DNA of 20,799 nt from JBJMLO01 sp045805265 (GCA_045805265.1 JBJMLO010000003.1:1-20799); one strand, 5' to 3'; shown: positions 1 through 7,657, counted from the first letter of the stretch. Made by a program: numbers and translations. The notes: a model not told the origin generated them from the letters alone.

Positions 1-133
1 AGGCTCGCCGAGCGTGGCGGCGGGTCCACCCAGTCAGCGCACAGAGCTCGTCGAGCATCACGGTCTTCTCGTTTCTCGAGCCACGCGCGTACCGTCTCGC
101 CATCTCTTTCGTCACTGCCTTCCTCTGTGCCAT
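1..133 (-). CDS. Transposase, N-terminal fragment (cut by window edge)
   Basis: Reading the minus strand from the ATG at 133-131 gives 44 uninterrupted codons that run off the start of the window. The fragment begins MAQRKAVTKEMARRYARG and continues to a DELCALTGW motif followed by an Arg-rich HARRA stretch. This matches, from memory, the N-terminus of DDE-type 'integrase catalytic core' transposases of the IS481/ISNCY kind, which open with a basic helix-turn-helix region for terminal-repeat binding. The catalytic DDE domain would lie outside the window, so activity cannot be judged. The family call rests on the N-terminal pattern alone. Direct repeats typical of an IS end lie just upstream (195-203 and 230-238). 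Confidence 0.75.
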   Translation of the reverse strand, partial: MAQRKAVTKEMARRYARGSRNEKTVMLDELCALTGWTRRHARRA

Positions 134-194
134 GGACAGCCCCACCGGAGGTCCCCTCCCTCGCCGCGTCGACCATGAGCGAGCGTGGAGGCTG

Positions 195-252
195 GAGGAC
201 ATTTCCAATTGAGGCGAGGGCTCAGGTTCGAGGACATTCTTTGTGAGTCAAC
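195..252. repeat. Two direct repeats, probable IS subterminal boxes
   Basis: GAGGACATT occurs at 195-203 and again at 230-238. The similarity extends into the following bases (TTGAGGCGA versus TGTGAGTCAA). The copies lie between the transposase start and the likely element end, where transposase binding sites are expected. Their role as binding sites is an inference. Confidence 0.5.
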
Positions 253-260
253 GCGCCGAG

Positions 261-290
261 TTGACCGCGCTCGGCGAGCCGTGATTGCCT
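261..290 (+). promoter_or_regulatory. Possible promoter of the decarboxylase operon
   Basis: TTGACC at 261-266 is a good -35 box. It is followed after 18 bases by TTGCCT at 285-290, a weak -10, seven bases before the ATG at 298. The -35 lies right at the presumed IS junction, so the element may supply part of the promoter. The -10 lacks the A at its second position, hence low confidence. Confidence 0.3.
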
Positions 291-297
291 CACCGCC

Positions 298-816
298 ATG
301 CCGGTCTCCGAGGCCCACTCGAAGGTGGTGTACGAGGGGCTGAAGTCCGCGGGCGTCCGCATCTGCTCGGCGCTGCCGGAGACGTGGCTCGTCCACCTCA
401 TCCGGATGGCCGAGGACGACCCCGACATGACCCTGGTCCGGCTGGCCAAGGAGGAGGAGGGCGTCGGCGTGTCGATGGGCGCGCACCTCGCCGGCGCCCG
501 GTCGGCGCTGCTCATGCAGAACCACGGGTTCCTCCAGGCCGTCAACGGCATCGTCTCCGGCGCGATGCTGTACAAGATCCCGCTGCTGCTGGTGATCAGC
601 GACCGGGGGCACCTCGGCGAGCGCGACCCCTGGCAGACGGAGGGCGGGAAGTTCACGCGCCCGGTCCTGGACGCCCTGAACATCCAGCGGGACGAGCTGC
701 GAGCCCCCGACGAGGTCGAACCGAAGATCGGCCGCGCGATGACGCTCGCGCAGTCGTCGCTGTCGCCGGTCGCCGTCCTGCTCACCCGGGAGCTGATGTG
801 GGAGAAGCCGGGATGA
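298..816 (+). CDS. TPP-dependent 2-oxoacid decarboxylase, alpha (PYR) subunit; sulfopyruvate/phosphonopyruvate decarboxylase type
   Basis: This 172-residue protein is the N-terminal (pyrimidine-binding) half of a split thiamine-diphosphate decarboxylase, resembling ComD of methanogens and the first domain of phosphonopyruvate decarboxylase. The Glu run at residues 52-54 followed by GVGVSMGAHLAG is where the cofactor-activating glutamate sits, and LLMQNHGF with its following segment is typical of the subunit. It should pair with the PP-binding subunit encoded 25 bases downstream to make an alpha/beta enzyme acting in the cytoplasm. The ATG at 298 is the only usable start after an in-frame stop at 262-264, and no Shine-Dalgarno is visible, so translation may be leaderless. 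The oxoacid substrate cannot be read from the sequence: sulfopyruvate and phosphonopyruvate are family precedents only, and no coenzyme M or phosphonate genes lie nearby. Confidence 0.85.
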   Translation: MPVSEAHSKVVYEGLKSAGVRICSALPETWLVHLIRMAEDDPDMTLVRLAKEEEGVGVSMGAHLAGARSALLMQNHGFLQAVNGIVSGAMLYKIPLLLVISDRGHLGERDPWQTEGGKFTRPVLDALNIQRDELRAPDEVEPKIGRAMTLAQSSLSPVAVLLTRELMWEKPG

Positions 817-841
817 CGGGACCCTCTAGAGACGGGGCTGC

Positions 842-1525
842 GTGAAGCGGATCGACGCGCTCGAGGCCATCTACGACGACATCGCCGGCTGCGCGGTGGT
901 GACGATCATGGGCGCGGTCGCCGTCGAGCTGTACTCGCTGGGCCACCGGCCGAACTTCTTCTACCTCGAGCACGCGATGGGGCTCGCGTCGTCGATGGGG
1001 CTCGGCGTCGCTCTCGCCCAGCCCGACCGGCCGGTCGTCGTGATCGACGGGGACGGCTCGGTGCTGATGAACCTGGGGTCGCTGACCACGCTCGCCCGGT
1101 ACGCGCCGCCGAACCTCACCCACATCGTGTTCGACAACGAGAGCCTGCTATCGGTCGGCGGCTTCCCGACGGCGACGTCGACGGGCTCGGACCTGGCGGG
1201 GATCGCGCGAGCGGCCGGCCTCGCCCGGTCGCGAATGGTCGAGGAACTCGACGAATTCACGGCCGCGGCGCGAGAGGACCTGGCTTCCGGCGAGGTCTCC
1301 TGCCTCGTGGCCAAGGTGGAGGACGTCGGACCGGCGTCGTTCCACATGGACCTCCACCTGCTGGAGAACCGGTTCGAGTTCGCGCGGGCATTGCGGATCG
1401 GCGAGCCGGGCGACCCCACTCCCCCGCGTCCGCAACCGCGCCCGGCGGGCCACGAGACCGATGAACCGACCGTCGGGCGCGACGAGCATCCCGAGCCCGG
1501 ACCCGAGGCCTCCGCCTCGACCTGA
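842..1525 (+). CDS. TPP-dependent 2-oxoacid decarboxylase, beta (PP) subunit
   Basis: This 227-residue protein is the C-terminal, diphosphate/Mg-binding half of the split decarboxylase, resembling ComE. The TPP motif is clear: GDGS at residues 70-73 and the metal-binding DNE at 98-100. LEHAMGLASSMGLGVALA (residues 42-59) is the conserved segment before it. The family core ends near residue 190. The last 35 or so residues are Pro/Glu-rich and probably disordered, an odd extension for this family. The start is GTG at 842, 25 bases after the alpha-subunit stop, with only a weak purine run before it. The cyclase-family gene follows after 22 bases, so all three genes probably form one operon. Confidence 0.85.
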   Translation: MKRIDALEAIYDDIAGCAVVTIMGAVAVELYSLGHRPNFFYLEHAMGLASSMGLGVALAQPDRPVVVIDGDGSVLMNLGSLTTLARYAPPNLTHIVFDNESLLSVGGFPTATSTGSDLAGIARAAGLARSRMVEELDEFTAAAREDLASGEVSCLVAKVEDVGPASFHMDLHLLENRFEFARALRIGEPGDPTPPRPQPRPAGHETDEPTVGRDEHPEPGPEASAST

Positions 1526-1547
1526 TCGACCAGAAAGGACGGGGAAC

Positions 1548-2330
1548 ATGACCGCAGAGGCACTGACCGGGTTCCTGGGCGCGCTGGCTGGCGGGACCGT
1601 CGAGGTCGTCGACCTGTCTCAGCCGCTGTCCGAGTCGACGCCGATCCTCCAGCTCCCGCCGCCCTTCGCGAACACGCCGGGGTGGAAGCTCCACGAGATC
1701 AGCCGTTACGACGACCGCGGCCCGGCGTGGTACTGGAACTCGTTCGAGGGCGGCGAGCACGTCGGGACCCACCTCGACGCGCCGATCCACTGGGTGACCG
1801 GCCGGGGCAAGGACGACGTCTCGACGATCCCGCCCCGGAACCTGATCGGCCCGGCCGCGGTGCTCGACCTGACCGACCGCGTCGCCGCGGACCCCGACTT
1901 CCTGCTGTCGGTCGACGACGTGAAAGCGTTCGAGCGCCTGCACGGACCGCTCCCGGCGGGCGGCTGGCTCCTGTACCGGACCGGCTGGGACGCCCGCGCC
2001 CAGGACCAGGCCGCGTTCCTCAACGCCGACGACACCGGTCCCCACACGCCCGGGGTCAGCGTGGAGTGCGCGAGGTGGCTCGCCGAGGAGGCCCCGATCG
2101 TCGGCTTCGGCGTCGAGACCGTCGGAACCGACGCGGGCGCGGCCCATTCCTTCGAGCCGGCGTTCCCGTGCCACAGCTTCCTCCTCGGCGCGAACAAGTA
2201 CGGCCTCACCCAGCTGGCCAACCTCTCCCTGCTCCCGCCGACCGGCGCCGCACTGATCGTCGCCCCCCTGAAGATCGTGAACGGCTCCGGCAGCCCGACC
2301 CGCGTGCTCGCCCTGGTCCCCCGGAGTTGA
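1548..2330 (+). CDS. Cyclase-family metal-dependent hydrolase (kynurenine formamidase/isatin hydrolase superfamily)
   Basis: This 260-residue protein belongs to the PF04199 cyclase family, whose members open amide or lactam bonds (N-formylkynurenine, isatin) or act in polyketide cyclisation. The signature metal site is present: H71, H75 and D77 in HVGTHLD, with H81 four residues on. H209 and the C-terminal KIVNGSGSP segment also match. At the position where kynurenine formamidase has a metal-binding Glu before the NL pair, this protein has Gln222 (LTQLANL). I recall, without certainty, that isatin hydrolases also use Gln there. The ATG at 1548 is chosen over an in-frame ATG at 1461 because AGAAAGGA at 1532-1539 gives an ideal ribosome site and the upstream start would lie inside the previous gene. 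Placement after a 2-oxoacid decarboxylase suggests it produces that enzyme's substrate by ring opening; this is inference. Confidence 0.85.
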   Translation: MTAEALTGFLGALAGGTVEVVDLSQPLSESTPILQLPPPFANTPGWKLHEISRYDDRGPAWYWNSFEGGEHVGTHLDAPIHWVTGRGKDDVSTIPPRNLIGPAAVLDLTDRVAADPDFLLSVDDVKAFERLHGPLPAGGWLLYRTGWDARAQDQAAFLNADDTGPHTPGVSVECARWLAEEAPIVGFGVETVGTDAGAAHSFEPAFPCHSFLLGANKYGLTQLANLSLLPPTGAALIVAPLKIVNGSGSPTRVLALVPRS

Positions 2331-2362
2331 TCCGACTCCGCACGCGGAGCCGCGGGGTCGGG

Positions 2363-2368
2363 CATCCT
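2363..2368 (+). promoter_or_regulatory. Possible -10 box for a leaderless LOG-family mRNA
   Basis: CATCCT lies seven bases before the ATG at 2376. It matches the TANNNT-spacer-start pattern seen at other genes here apart from C for T at the first base. No Shine-Dalgarno is visible before the start. Confidence 0.35.
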
Positions 2369-2375
2369 TGTGGAC

Positions 2376-3197
2376 ATGGCTGATCACGTGAAGGGCGACC
2401 GGGACGAGCGCCGGGTACGGCGGGGGCGGGTGACGCAGCGGAAGCGCGGCGGGGCGACCGAGGACCAGGCCCTGCTGCAGCGGCGGGAGCCGGCGTTCGT
2501 ACACGAGGATCCGTGGCGGGTCATGCGGATCCTGTCGGAGTTCGTCGAGGGGTTCGACGCGCTGGCCTCAATTCCGCTCGCCATCACCGTGTTCGGGTCG
2601 GCGCGGATCCGCGAGCCGGACCCCATGTACGACGCCGCCCGCGCGGTGGGCGCAGAGCTCGCCCGCGCCGGGTTCGCCGTCATCACCGGCGGCGGGCCGG
2701 GGATCATGGAGGCGGCCAACCGGGGATGCCAGGAGGCCGGCGGAATCTCGGTCGGGTGCAACATCGAGCTGCCGTTCGAACAGCGGATGAACGACTACGT
2801 CGACCTCGGCATCGACTTCAGCTACTTCTTCGTCCGCAAGACGATGTTCGTGAAGTACGCGGAGGGGTTCGTCGTGTTCCCCGGCGGGTTCGGCACGCTC
2901 GACGAGACGTTCGAGGCGCTCACGCTCACCCAGACCGGGAAGATCCAGCACTTCCCCGTGGTGCTGTACGGCGAGGAGTACTGGAAGGGACTGATCGACT
3001 GGCTGCGGGACCGCGCCTTGGAGGAGGGGAAGATCGGCGAGGCCGACCTCGACCTGTTCGTCACGTGTGACGAACCCGCCCGGGTCGTTCCCCTGATCCG
3101 GGAGATCCTGGCGAAGCGGGAGGGACCGGGGCCCCAGGACCACGGCGACCCGCAGAAGGAACCACACGTCGCGCCGCACAAGGCCGACGCGCAGTGA
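2376..3197 (+). CDS. LOG-family protein (TIGR00730-type nucleotide 5'-monophosphate phosphoribohydrolase)
   Basis: This 273-residue Rossmann-fold protein belongs to the 'lysine decarboxylase-like' LOG family, whose characterised members cleave cytokinin riboside or purine nucleoside 5'-monophosphates into base and ribose 5-phosphate. The hallmark PGGFGTLDE is at residues 169-177, and the nucleotide-binding segment TGGGPGIMEAANRG lies before it. The first 40 or so residues are highly basic (RRVRRGRVTQRKRGG) and the last 25 are polar, longer than the minimal family core and typical of actinobacterial versions. The ATG at 2376 is preferred; an alternative GTG lies two codons upstream. Its stop overlaps the next start as GTGA at 3194-3197, so the phospholipase-D-like protein is probably translationally coupled. 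The physiological substrate is unknown. Confidence 0.88.
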   Translation: MADHVKGDRDERRVRRGRVTQRKRGGATEDQALLQRREPAFVHEDPWRVMRILSEFVEGFDALASIPLAITVFGSARIREPDPMYDAARAVGAELARAGFAVITGGGPGIMEAANRGCQEAGGISVGCNIELPFEQRMNDYVDLGIDFSYFFVRKTMFVKYAEGFVVFPGGFGTLDETFEALTLTQTGKIQHFPVVLYGEEYWKGLIDWLRDRALEEGKIGEADLDLFVTCDEPARVVPLIREILAKREGPGPQDHGDPQKEPHVAPHKADAQ

Positions 3198-4366
3198 CGC
3201 GGCCCGCCTCGACGCCCCTGCTCGAGGTGCGGACCCTCACCGACGGCGGGCAGGCCGCCCAGGACGTCGCAGGCTGGATCGCCGACTTCTTCGACGGCGC
3301 CGAGCGCACGCTCGACGTCGCGCTGTACGACCTCCGCGTCGAGGGCGAGGCCGAGCGCATCGTGATCGAGGCGTTCCACCGCGCCGTGGGGCGCGGCGTG
3401 GCCGGGCGCATGGTCTACAACGTCGACCACGAGAAGCCGATCCCGGTCCCGCCGCCGCCCCAGACCGACATGGCCGTCGTACAGGCCAGCGGCTTCCCCA
3501 CCCGCGGGGTTCCCGGCGTCCCGGACCTGATGCACCACAAGTACGTCGTCCGCGACCGCGCCGACGTGTGGACCGGCTCCATGAACTGGACGAACGACTC
3601 CTGGACGCGCGAGGAGAACGTGGTCCTAGTGGTCCGCGCGCCGCAGATCGCCGCCGTCTACGCGCGGAACTTCGAGGAGCTGTGGAACCGCCAGCGCGTC
3701 CTCGGCTCCGGCGAGTACGCGACCGACCCCGTGGAGCGCGACGGCGCCACGGTCCGGCCGTGGTTCTCCCCCGGCCGGGGACGCCGCATGGCCAGCCGCA
3801 TCTCCGGCGCAATCGACCGGGCCGAGCGGCGCATCCGGGTCGTCTCGCCGGTGGTGTCGGCCGGGCCCATCATCGGGTCGCTGGCAGAGCGGGCCACCAA
3901 CCGAGACGTGGACCTGGCCGGCCTGGTGGACGGCACCCAGGTCGCCGAGGTCATCACCCAGTGGCGGCGGGACGGGCAGGCCGCCTGGAAGATCCCCACG
4001 CTGCTCACCGTGCTCGACAACGCCCCGTTCAGCGGGAAGCCGTCCACGCCCTACGCCCCCCACGCCGTGCACGACTACATGCACGCGAAGTTCGTCGTGG
4101 CCGACGACATGGTGTTCGTGGGGAGCTACAACCTCTCCCACTCGGGCGAGGAGAACGCCGAGAACGTCCTCGAGATCCTCGACCCCGCGCTGGCCGACCG
4201 TCTGGCAGCCTTCGCCGACGAGCTCCGCGGGCGGTACCCGCCGGTCGCCGACGCCATCCGCAGGGTCCGGGTCCCCGACGGGCCGGCTCCCGCGCCGGAC
4301 GCCGCCGACGGCCGGGTGGCCCCTCCGGCGCCGGCCCCCGAGCCGGAGTCGCCCGGGCCGGTGTGA
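3194..4366 (+). CDS. Phospholipase D superfamily protein with two HKD motifs
   Basis: The 390-residue product has two complete HxKxxxxD catalytic motifs: H114/K116/D121 and H297/K299/D304. Each is followed by the family GS-x-N segment (GSMNW and GSYNL). Two motifs in one chain form a single PLD active site, which could cleave phospholipid, nucleic acid or another phosphodiester. There is no signal peptide or transmembrane segment, which argues against a standard cardiolipin synthase and favours a soluble hydrolase or nuclease. The C-terminal 40 residues are Pro/Ala-rich and likely disordered. The GTG start overlaps the stop of the LOG-family gene by four bases, so the two proteins are probably made in step. 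Substrate and role are not known. Confidence 0.85.
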   Translation: MTRPASTPLLEVRTLTDGGQAAQDVAGWIADFFDGAERTLDVALYDLRVEGEAERIVIEAFHRAVGRGVAGRMVYNVDHEKPIPVPPPPQTDMAVVQASGFPTRGVPGVPDLMHHKYVVRDRADVWTGSMNWTNDSWTREENVVLVVRAPQIAAVYARNFEELWNRQRVLGSGEYATDPVERDGATVRPWFSPGRGRRMASRISGAIDRAERRIRVVSPVVSAGPIIGSLAERATNRDVDLAGLVDGTQVAEVITQWRRDGQAAWKIPTLLTVLDNAPFSGKPSTPYAPHAVHDYMHAKFVVADDMVFVGSYNLSHSGEENAENVLEILDPALADRLAAFADELRGRYPPVADAIRRVRVPDGPAPAPDAADGRVAPPAPAPEPESPGPV

Positions 4367-4436
4367 CCGCGGCGCGGGGCGGGTACATCTCGCCCTGACC
4401 GTTTCCCGCCCGCATCCCGGACCGAAAGGAAGACCC

Positions 4437-6278
4437 GTGCGCCCGCCGCGCTTCGTCCTCATCGCCCTTCTCGCTGCCGCCCTCGCCGTGGCCCCGGGCT
4501 CCCGGGGCGCATCCGCCGGCTCTCGGACACTGGCCGCCAGGGCGAGCGCCCTCGGCCTCCAGTGCTCGCAGCACACGCCGAGCGGAGCTCCCGCGTTCAC
4601 CTTCTGCACCGGCGAGATCCCCTCGTTCGACGGGATCGGGCTCGACACCGACCTGTCGATCCCGACGGGGGCCACGGCCCCGCTGCCGACGGTCCTGTTC
4701 CTGCACGGCTGGTCCCAGGACAAGACGGCGTGGGAGGCCGACTCCCCCGACGGCACCAACCCCGACACGTGGCACTGGAACAACGTGTGGTTCGTCTCCC
4801 AGGGGTGGGTGGCCGTCAACTCCACGGCCAGGGGGTTCAAGGAGTCCTGCGGGGTGTTCGACTCCGACGCGAACTGCGCGGACGGGTACACGCACCTCGC
4901 CCAGCGCGAGTTCGAGGGCCGGGACAGCCAGACCCTGCTGGGGAAACTGGTCGACGCGGGGATCGCCGCCCCCACGCGCATCGCGGCGACCGGCGACTCG
5001 TACGGCGGCGGGCAGTCCTGGACGCTCGCCACCAGCCTCCCCTGGCAGAGCCCCGACGGGACCGAGATCCAGCTCGCCGCGGCCGTGCCGAAATACCCGT
5101 GGACGGACCTGCTCGACTCCCTGCTGGTGAGCGGGCGGGCCACCGACAGCCCGGACCAGAGCCGGTCGCACCTCGACCCGCTGGGGGTGCCCAAGGAGAG
5201 CTACATCGACGCCCTGTACGCCGTGGGGCGGGCGGTCGGGCAGGGCCGCTACGACGAGAACCCGGACCATCCGGGGACGAACCTCGACGAGCAGAACGCG
5301 CTGGTCCAGAGCGGCGAACCGTACGACCAGAAGCCGGACATCGACCAGATCGTGGCCAGCTACCGCTCGCGGTCCCCGTACTACGCACAGGACTACTTCG
5401 ACGCGGTCGCGGCCGGGCGGGTCCGTGAGGTCCCCGTGTTCTCGATCCAGGGGTGGACGGACCCGCTGTTCCCGGCCGTGCAGACCCTCCAGATGTGGCG
5501 GAAGCTCCAGGCGGCCGACCCCGCGTACCCGGTCCAGATGGCGTTCGGCGACATCGGCCACTCCAACGCGCAGAACCCCGGGGCGCAGTGGCATCCGATC
5601 AACACCCTGGCCTGGCGGTTCCTCCAGGCCCACGTCCTCGGGCGGACGGGCGTCGCGCCATCCGCGCAGGCCTACAGCTTCCGCACGCGGTGCCCGGCGT
5701 CGTCGAAGACGCAGTCGCCGGTGGCCGGCACCTGGGATTCGCTGACGCGGGGCGTCGCCCTGGCCTCGGGCGGGCCCGCCACGACCACCTCCGCCGACCA
5801 GAACCCGATCGAGGGTGCGCAGAGCGATCCCATCGCCAACGAGAACGTCTGCCTCCATGCAGACGACGCCCAGGACGACCCGCTGCAGGCCTACGACCGG
5901 TGGGCCGCGCCGGCGACGGGGTTCCCGCTGCTGGGTCTGCCGTCGGTGGCCGTGCACTACGACCTGAGCGGCCAGGACGCGACAGTCGTCTTCAAGCTGT
6001 GGGACGTCGCGCCGGGCGGGTCGAAGACCATGGTCACGCGCGGCGTGTACCGGCTGTCGACGGCGCACGGCGACCCCGCTTCGGGCGTCCTGCGCACGCA
6101 GCTGTTCGGCAACGACTGGCTGTTCCCGGCCGGCCACGTGATCGAGCTGCAGGTGGGCCAGGTCGACGCGCCGACGTGGCGTCCGGACAACCTGCCGTCC
6201 TCGCTCGCCATCTCGAGCGTGCACGTGCGGTTCCCGACACATCGCGCCGGGACGATCACACTGCAGCCCGCCGCATAG
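4437..6278 (+). CDS. Secreted CocE/NonD-type alpha/beta hydrolase (peptidase S15-like)
   Basis: This 613-residue protein starts with a signal peptide (basic MRPPR, then a hydrophobic run to about residue 22 and an A-S-A region near 25-27), so it is exported. The hydrolase core carries FLHGW, the nucleophile elbow GDSYGG with Ser188, Asp342 in GWTDPLFP and His375 in GDIGHS, a plausible catalytic triad. The C-terminal 200 or so residues look like the beta-sandwich domain found in S15 X-prolyl dipeptidyl peptidases and cocaine-esterase-type hydrolases. The GTG at 4437 is supported by a GAAAGGAAG ribosome site at 4424-4432. Candidate substrates are peptides, esters or acylated antibiotics; the sequence does not decide. 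An M20 peptidase follows in the same direction. Confidence 0.8.
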   Translation: MRPPRFVLIALLAAALAVAPGSRGASAGSRTLAARASALGLQCSQHTPSGAPAFTFCTGEIPSFDGIGLDTDLSIPTGATAPLPTVLFLHGWSQDKTAWEADSPDGTNPDTWHWNNVWFVSQGWVAVNSTARGFKESCGVFDSDANCADGYTHLAQREFEGRDSQTLLGKLVDAGIAAPTRIAATGDSYGGGQSWTLATSLPWQSPDGTEIQLAAAVPKYPWTDLLDSLLVSGRATDSPDQSRSHLDPLGVPKESYIDALYAVGRAVGQGRYDENPDHPGTNLDEQNALVQSGEPYDQKPDIDQIVASYRSRSPYYAQDYFDAVAAGRVREVPVFSIQGWTDPLFPAVQTLQMWRKLQAADPAYPVQMAFGDIGHSNAQNPGAQWHPINTLAWRFLQAHVLGRTGVAPSAQAYSFRTRCPASSKTQSPVAGTWDSLTRGVALASGGPATTTSADQNPIEGAQSDPIANENVCLHADDAQDDPLQAYDRWAAPATGFPLLGLPSVAVHYDLSGQDATVVFKLWDVAPGGSKTMVTRGVYRLSTAHGDPASGVLRTQLFGNDWLFPAGHVIELQVGQVDAPTWRPDNLPSSLAISSVHVRFPTHRAGTITLQPAA

Positions 6279-6291
6279 TCCTCCGGCCCGG

Positions 6292-6297
6292 TAGGGT
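6292..6297 (+). promoter_or_regulatory. Leaderless -10 box (TAGGGT) for the M20 peptidase gene
   Basis: TAGGGT is followed by seven bases and the ATG at 6305, which would place transcription start at or next to the start codon. No Shine-Dalgarno is present. The box lies in the 26-base gap after the secreted hydrolase gene, so M20-bpa can be transcribed on its own. Confidence 0.5.
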
Positions 6298-6304
6298 TCC
6301 GCGG

Positions 6305-7657
6305 ATGAGCGATCTCGGGGCACTCACCGCGCGCGTCCAGGGCGACGCCGCCCGGATCCGGGAGGAGCTGGAGCGGTTGGTGCGGATCCCCTCGGTCTCG
6401 TTCGAGGGGTTCGATCCGGCCGCCGTTCAGGAATCCGCCGAGGCGACCGCCGACATCCTGCGGGCGGCCGGGTGTCCCGAGGTCCGGCTCCTCGAGCTGG
6501 ACGGCGCCCCGCCCGCCGTGTTCGCCCACGTCCCGGGGCCGGAGGGCGCGCCGACCGTGCTGCTGTACGCCCACCACGACGTCCAGCCGCCGGGGGCGGA
6601 CGACCTGTGGGAGACCCCGCCGTTCGAGCCGGCCGAACGCGACGGGCGCCTGTTCGGCCGGGGCACGTGCGACGACAAGGCCGGCGTGGTCGTGCACGCG
6701 GCGGCCGTCCGGGCGTGGGAGGGCCGGCCCCCGGTCGCGGTGAAGATCTTCGTCGAGGGCGAGGAGGAGGCCGGGTCGCCGAACCTGGCGCGGTTCCTGG
6801 AGGCCTTCGGCGACCAGCTCTCGGCCGACGTCATCGTGCTGGCCGACGCCTCGAACTGGGACACCGGCGTTCCCGGGCTCACGACCACCCTGCGAGGGCT
6901 GGTCGACTGCGTGGTCGAGGTGAGGGTGGCCGACCACGCCGTGCACAGCGGCATGTACGGCGGCCCGGCCCCCGACGCGATCCTGGCGCTAGCCCGGCTG
7001 CTGTCCACGCTGCACGACGAGCTGGGGAACGTGGCGATCCCCGGGCTGGTCACGGGTGAGCCGCCGGCTGCGGACCTCACCGAGGAGGAGTACCGGGCCG
7101 ACCTCGGCGCCCGCCCCGGCCTGCAGCTCATCGGCGAGGGCACGATCACCGAGCGGCTGTGGGCAAGGCCGGCCCTGTCCGTGCTGGGCGTCGACGCGCC
7201 GCGGGTCCGGGAGGCCTCCAACCAGATCGTCCCGGTGGCACGCGCGAAGCTCAGCCTCCGGATCGCGCCCGGCGACGATCCCCACCGGGCCCAGGACGCC
7301 CTGGTGAAGCACCTCGAGGCGAACGCGCCGTGGGGGGTCGACGTGCGCGTCACGCCCGGAGGCGCCGGGGAGCCGTACCGGGTGCGGGCGGACGGCCCCG
7401 TGTACGACGCCGCGCGGCGGGCCTTCCGGGAGGCCTGGGGGACCGACCCGGTGGACATGGGCGCCGGGGGATCGATCCCATTCGTCGCCGACTTCGCGGA
7501 GCGGTGGCCGGCCGCCGCGTTGCTGCTGACCGGCGTCGAGGACCGTCTGGGGCGGGCCCACGCGGAGAACGAGAGCGTGGACCTGCGGGAGCTGGAGCGG
7601 GCCTGCCTGGCCGAGGCCCTCCTGCTGCAGTACGTCGCTGCTACGGTGAGGCCATGA
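6305..7657 (+). CDS. M20-family zinc metallopeptidase (dipeptidase/deacylase)
   Basis: The 450-residue product is a full-length M20 (ArgE/DapE/ACY1/CPG2) metallohydrolase, normally binding two zinc ions in the cytoplasm. The first metal motif is H90-H91-D92 in YAHHDVQP, the bridging Asp is D123 in GRGTCDDK, and the catalytic base plus next ligand are E154 and E155 in EGEEEAGS. The dimerisation lid with the conserved His (DHAVHSGMYGG) follows, and a C-terminal His lies in RAHAENE. It resembles M20 dipeptidases more than the biosynthetic members. The ATG at 6305 is chosen because a -10 box ends seven bases upstream. The stop codon overlaps the bpa start as ATGA, indicating tight coupling. Confidence 0.9.
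   Translation: MSDLGALTARVQGDAARIREELERLVRIPSVSFEGFDPAAVQESAEATADILRAAGCPEVRLLELDGAPPAVFAHVPGPEGAPTVLLYAHHDVQPPGADDLWETPPFEPAERDGRLFGRGTCDDKAGVVVHAAAVRAWEGRPPVAVKIFVEGEEEAGSPNLARFLEAFGDQLSADVIVLADASNWDTGVPGLTTTLRGLVDCVVEVRVADHAVHSGMYGGPAPDAILALARLLSTLHDELGNVAIPGLVTGEPPAADLTEEEYRADLGARPGLQLIGEGTITERLWARPALSVLGVDAPRVREASNQIVPVARAKLSLRIAPGDDPHRAQDALVKHLEANAPWGVDVRVTPGGAGEPYRVRADGPVYDAARRAFREAWGTDPVDMGAGGSIPFVADFAERWPAAALLLTGVEDRLGRAHAENESVDLRELERACLAEALLLQYVAATVRP
7642..7647 (+). promoter_or_regulatory. Leaderless -10 box (TACGGT) inside the M20 gene, for bpa
   Basis: TACGGT is followed by six bases and the bpa ATG at 7654. It sits inside the last codons of the M20 gene. This suggests a private leaderless promoter for bpa in addition to readthrough from M20. 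Confidence 0.45.

Larger units (their letters stand above)
1..256 (-). mobile_element. End of an insertion sequence (IS481/ISNCY-like), partial
   Basis: The transposase start at 133 is preceded, in its own direction, by about 120 bases of noncoding sequence. That stretch carries GAGGACATT twice, at 195-203 and 230-238, 35 bases apart, each followed by a TGAG-containing tail. Repeated subterminal boxes between a transposase start and the element end are typical of IS ends. The exact boundary cannot be fixed without the other end; about 250-256 is an estimate, placed after the second repeat unit. The flank then leads within about 40 bases into the next gene, so the element sits immediately upstream of the decarboxylase operon. 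Confidence 0.5.

Noticed and set aside
1437..1525. Frameshift at the Pro-rich end of the decarboxylase beta gene
   Set aside because: The tail is unusual, but neither neighbouring frame restores a family-like C-terminus, and such disordered tails are common in high-GC genomes.
1461..1547. Upstream in-frame ATG at 1461 for the cyclase-family gene
   Set aside because: It would overlap the decarboxylase beta gene by 65 bases, adds a Pro-rich stretch with no family match, and has no ribosome site; the ATG at 1548 has an ideal one.
5453..6304. Open frame continuing upstream of the M20 peptidase
   Set aside because: The translation is Arg/Pro-rich and lies over the secreted hydrolase in another frame; M20 homology begins just after the ATG at 6305.
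3626..6323. Long minus-strand open frames opposite the PLD and secreted hydrolase genes
   Set aside because: They are Arg/Gly/Pro-rich shadow frames caused by high GC; the plus-strand proteins show intact catalytic motifs.
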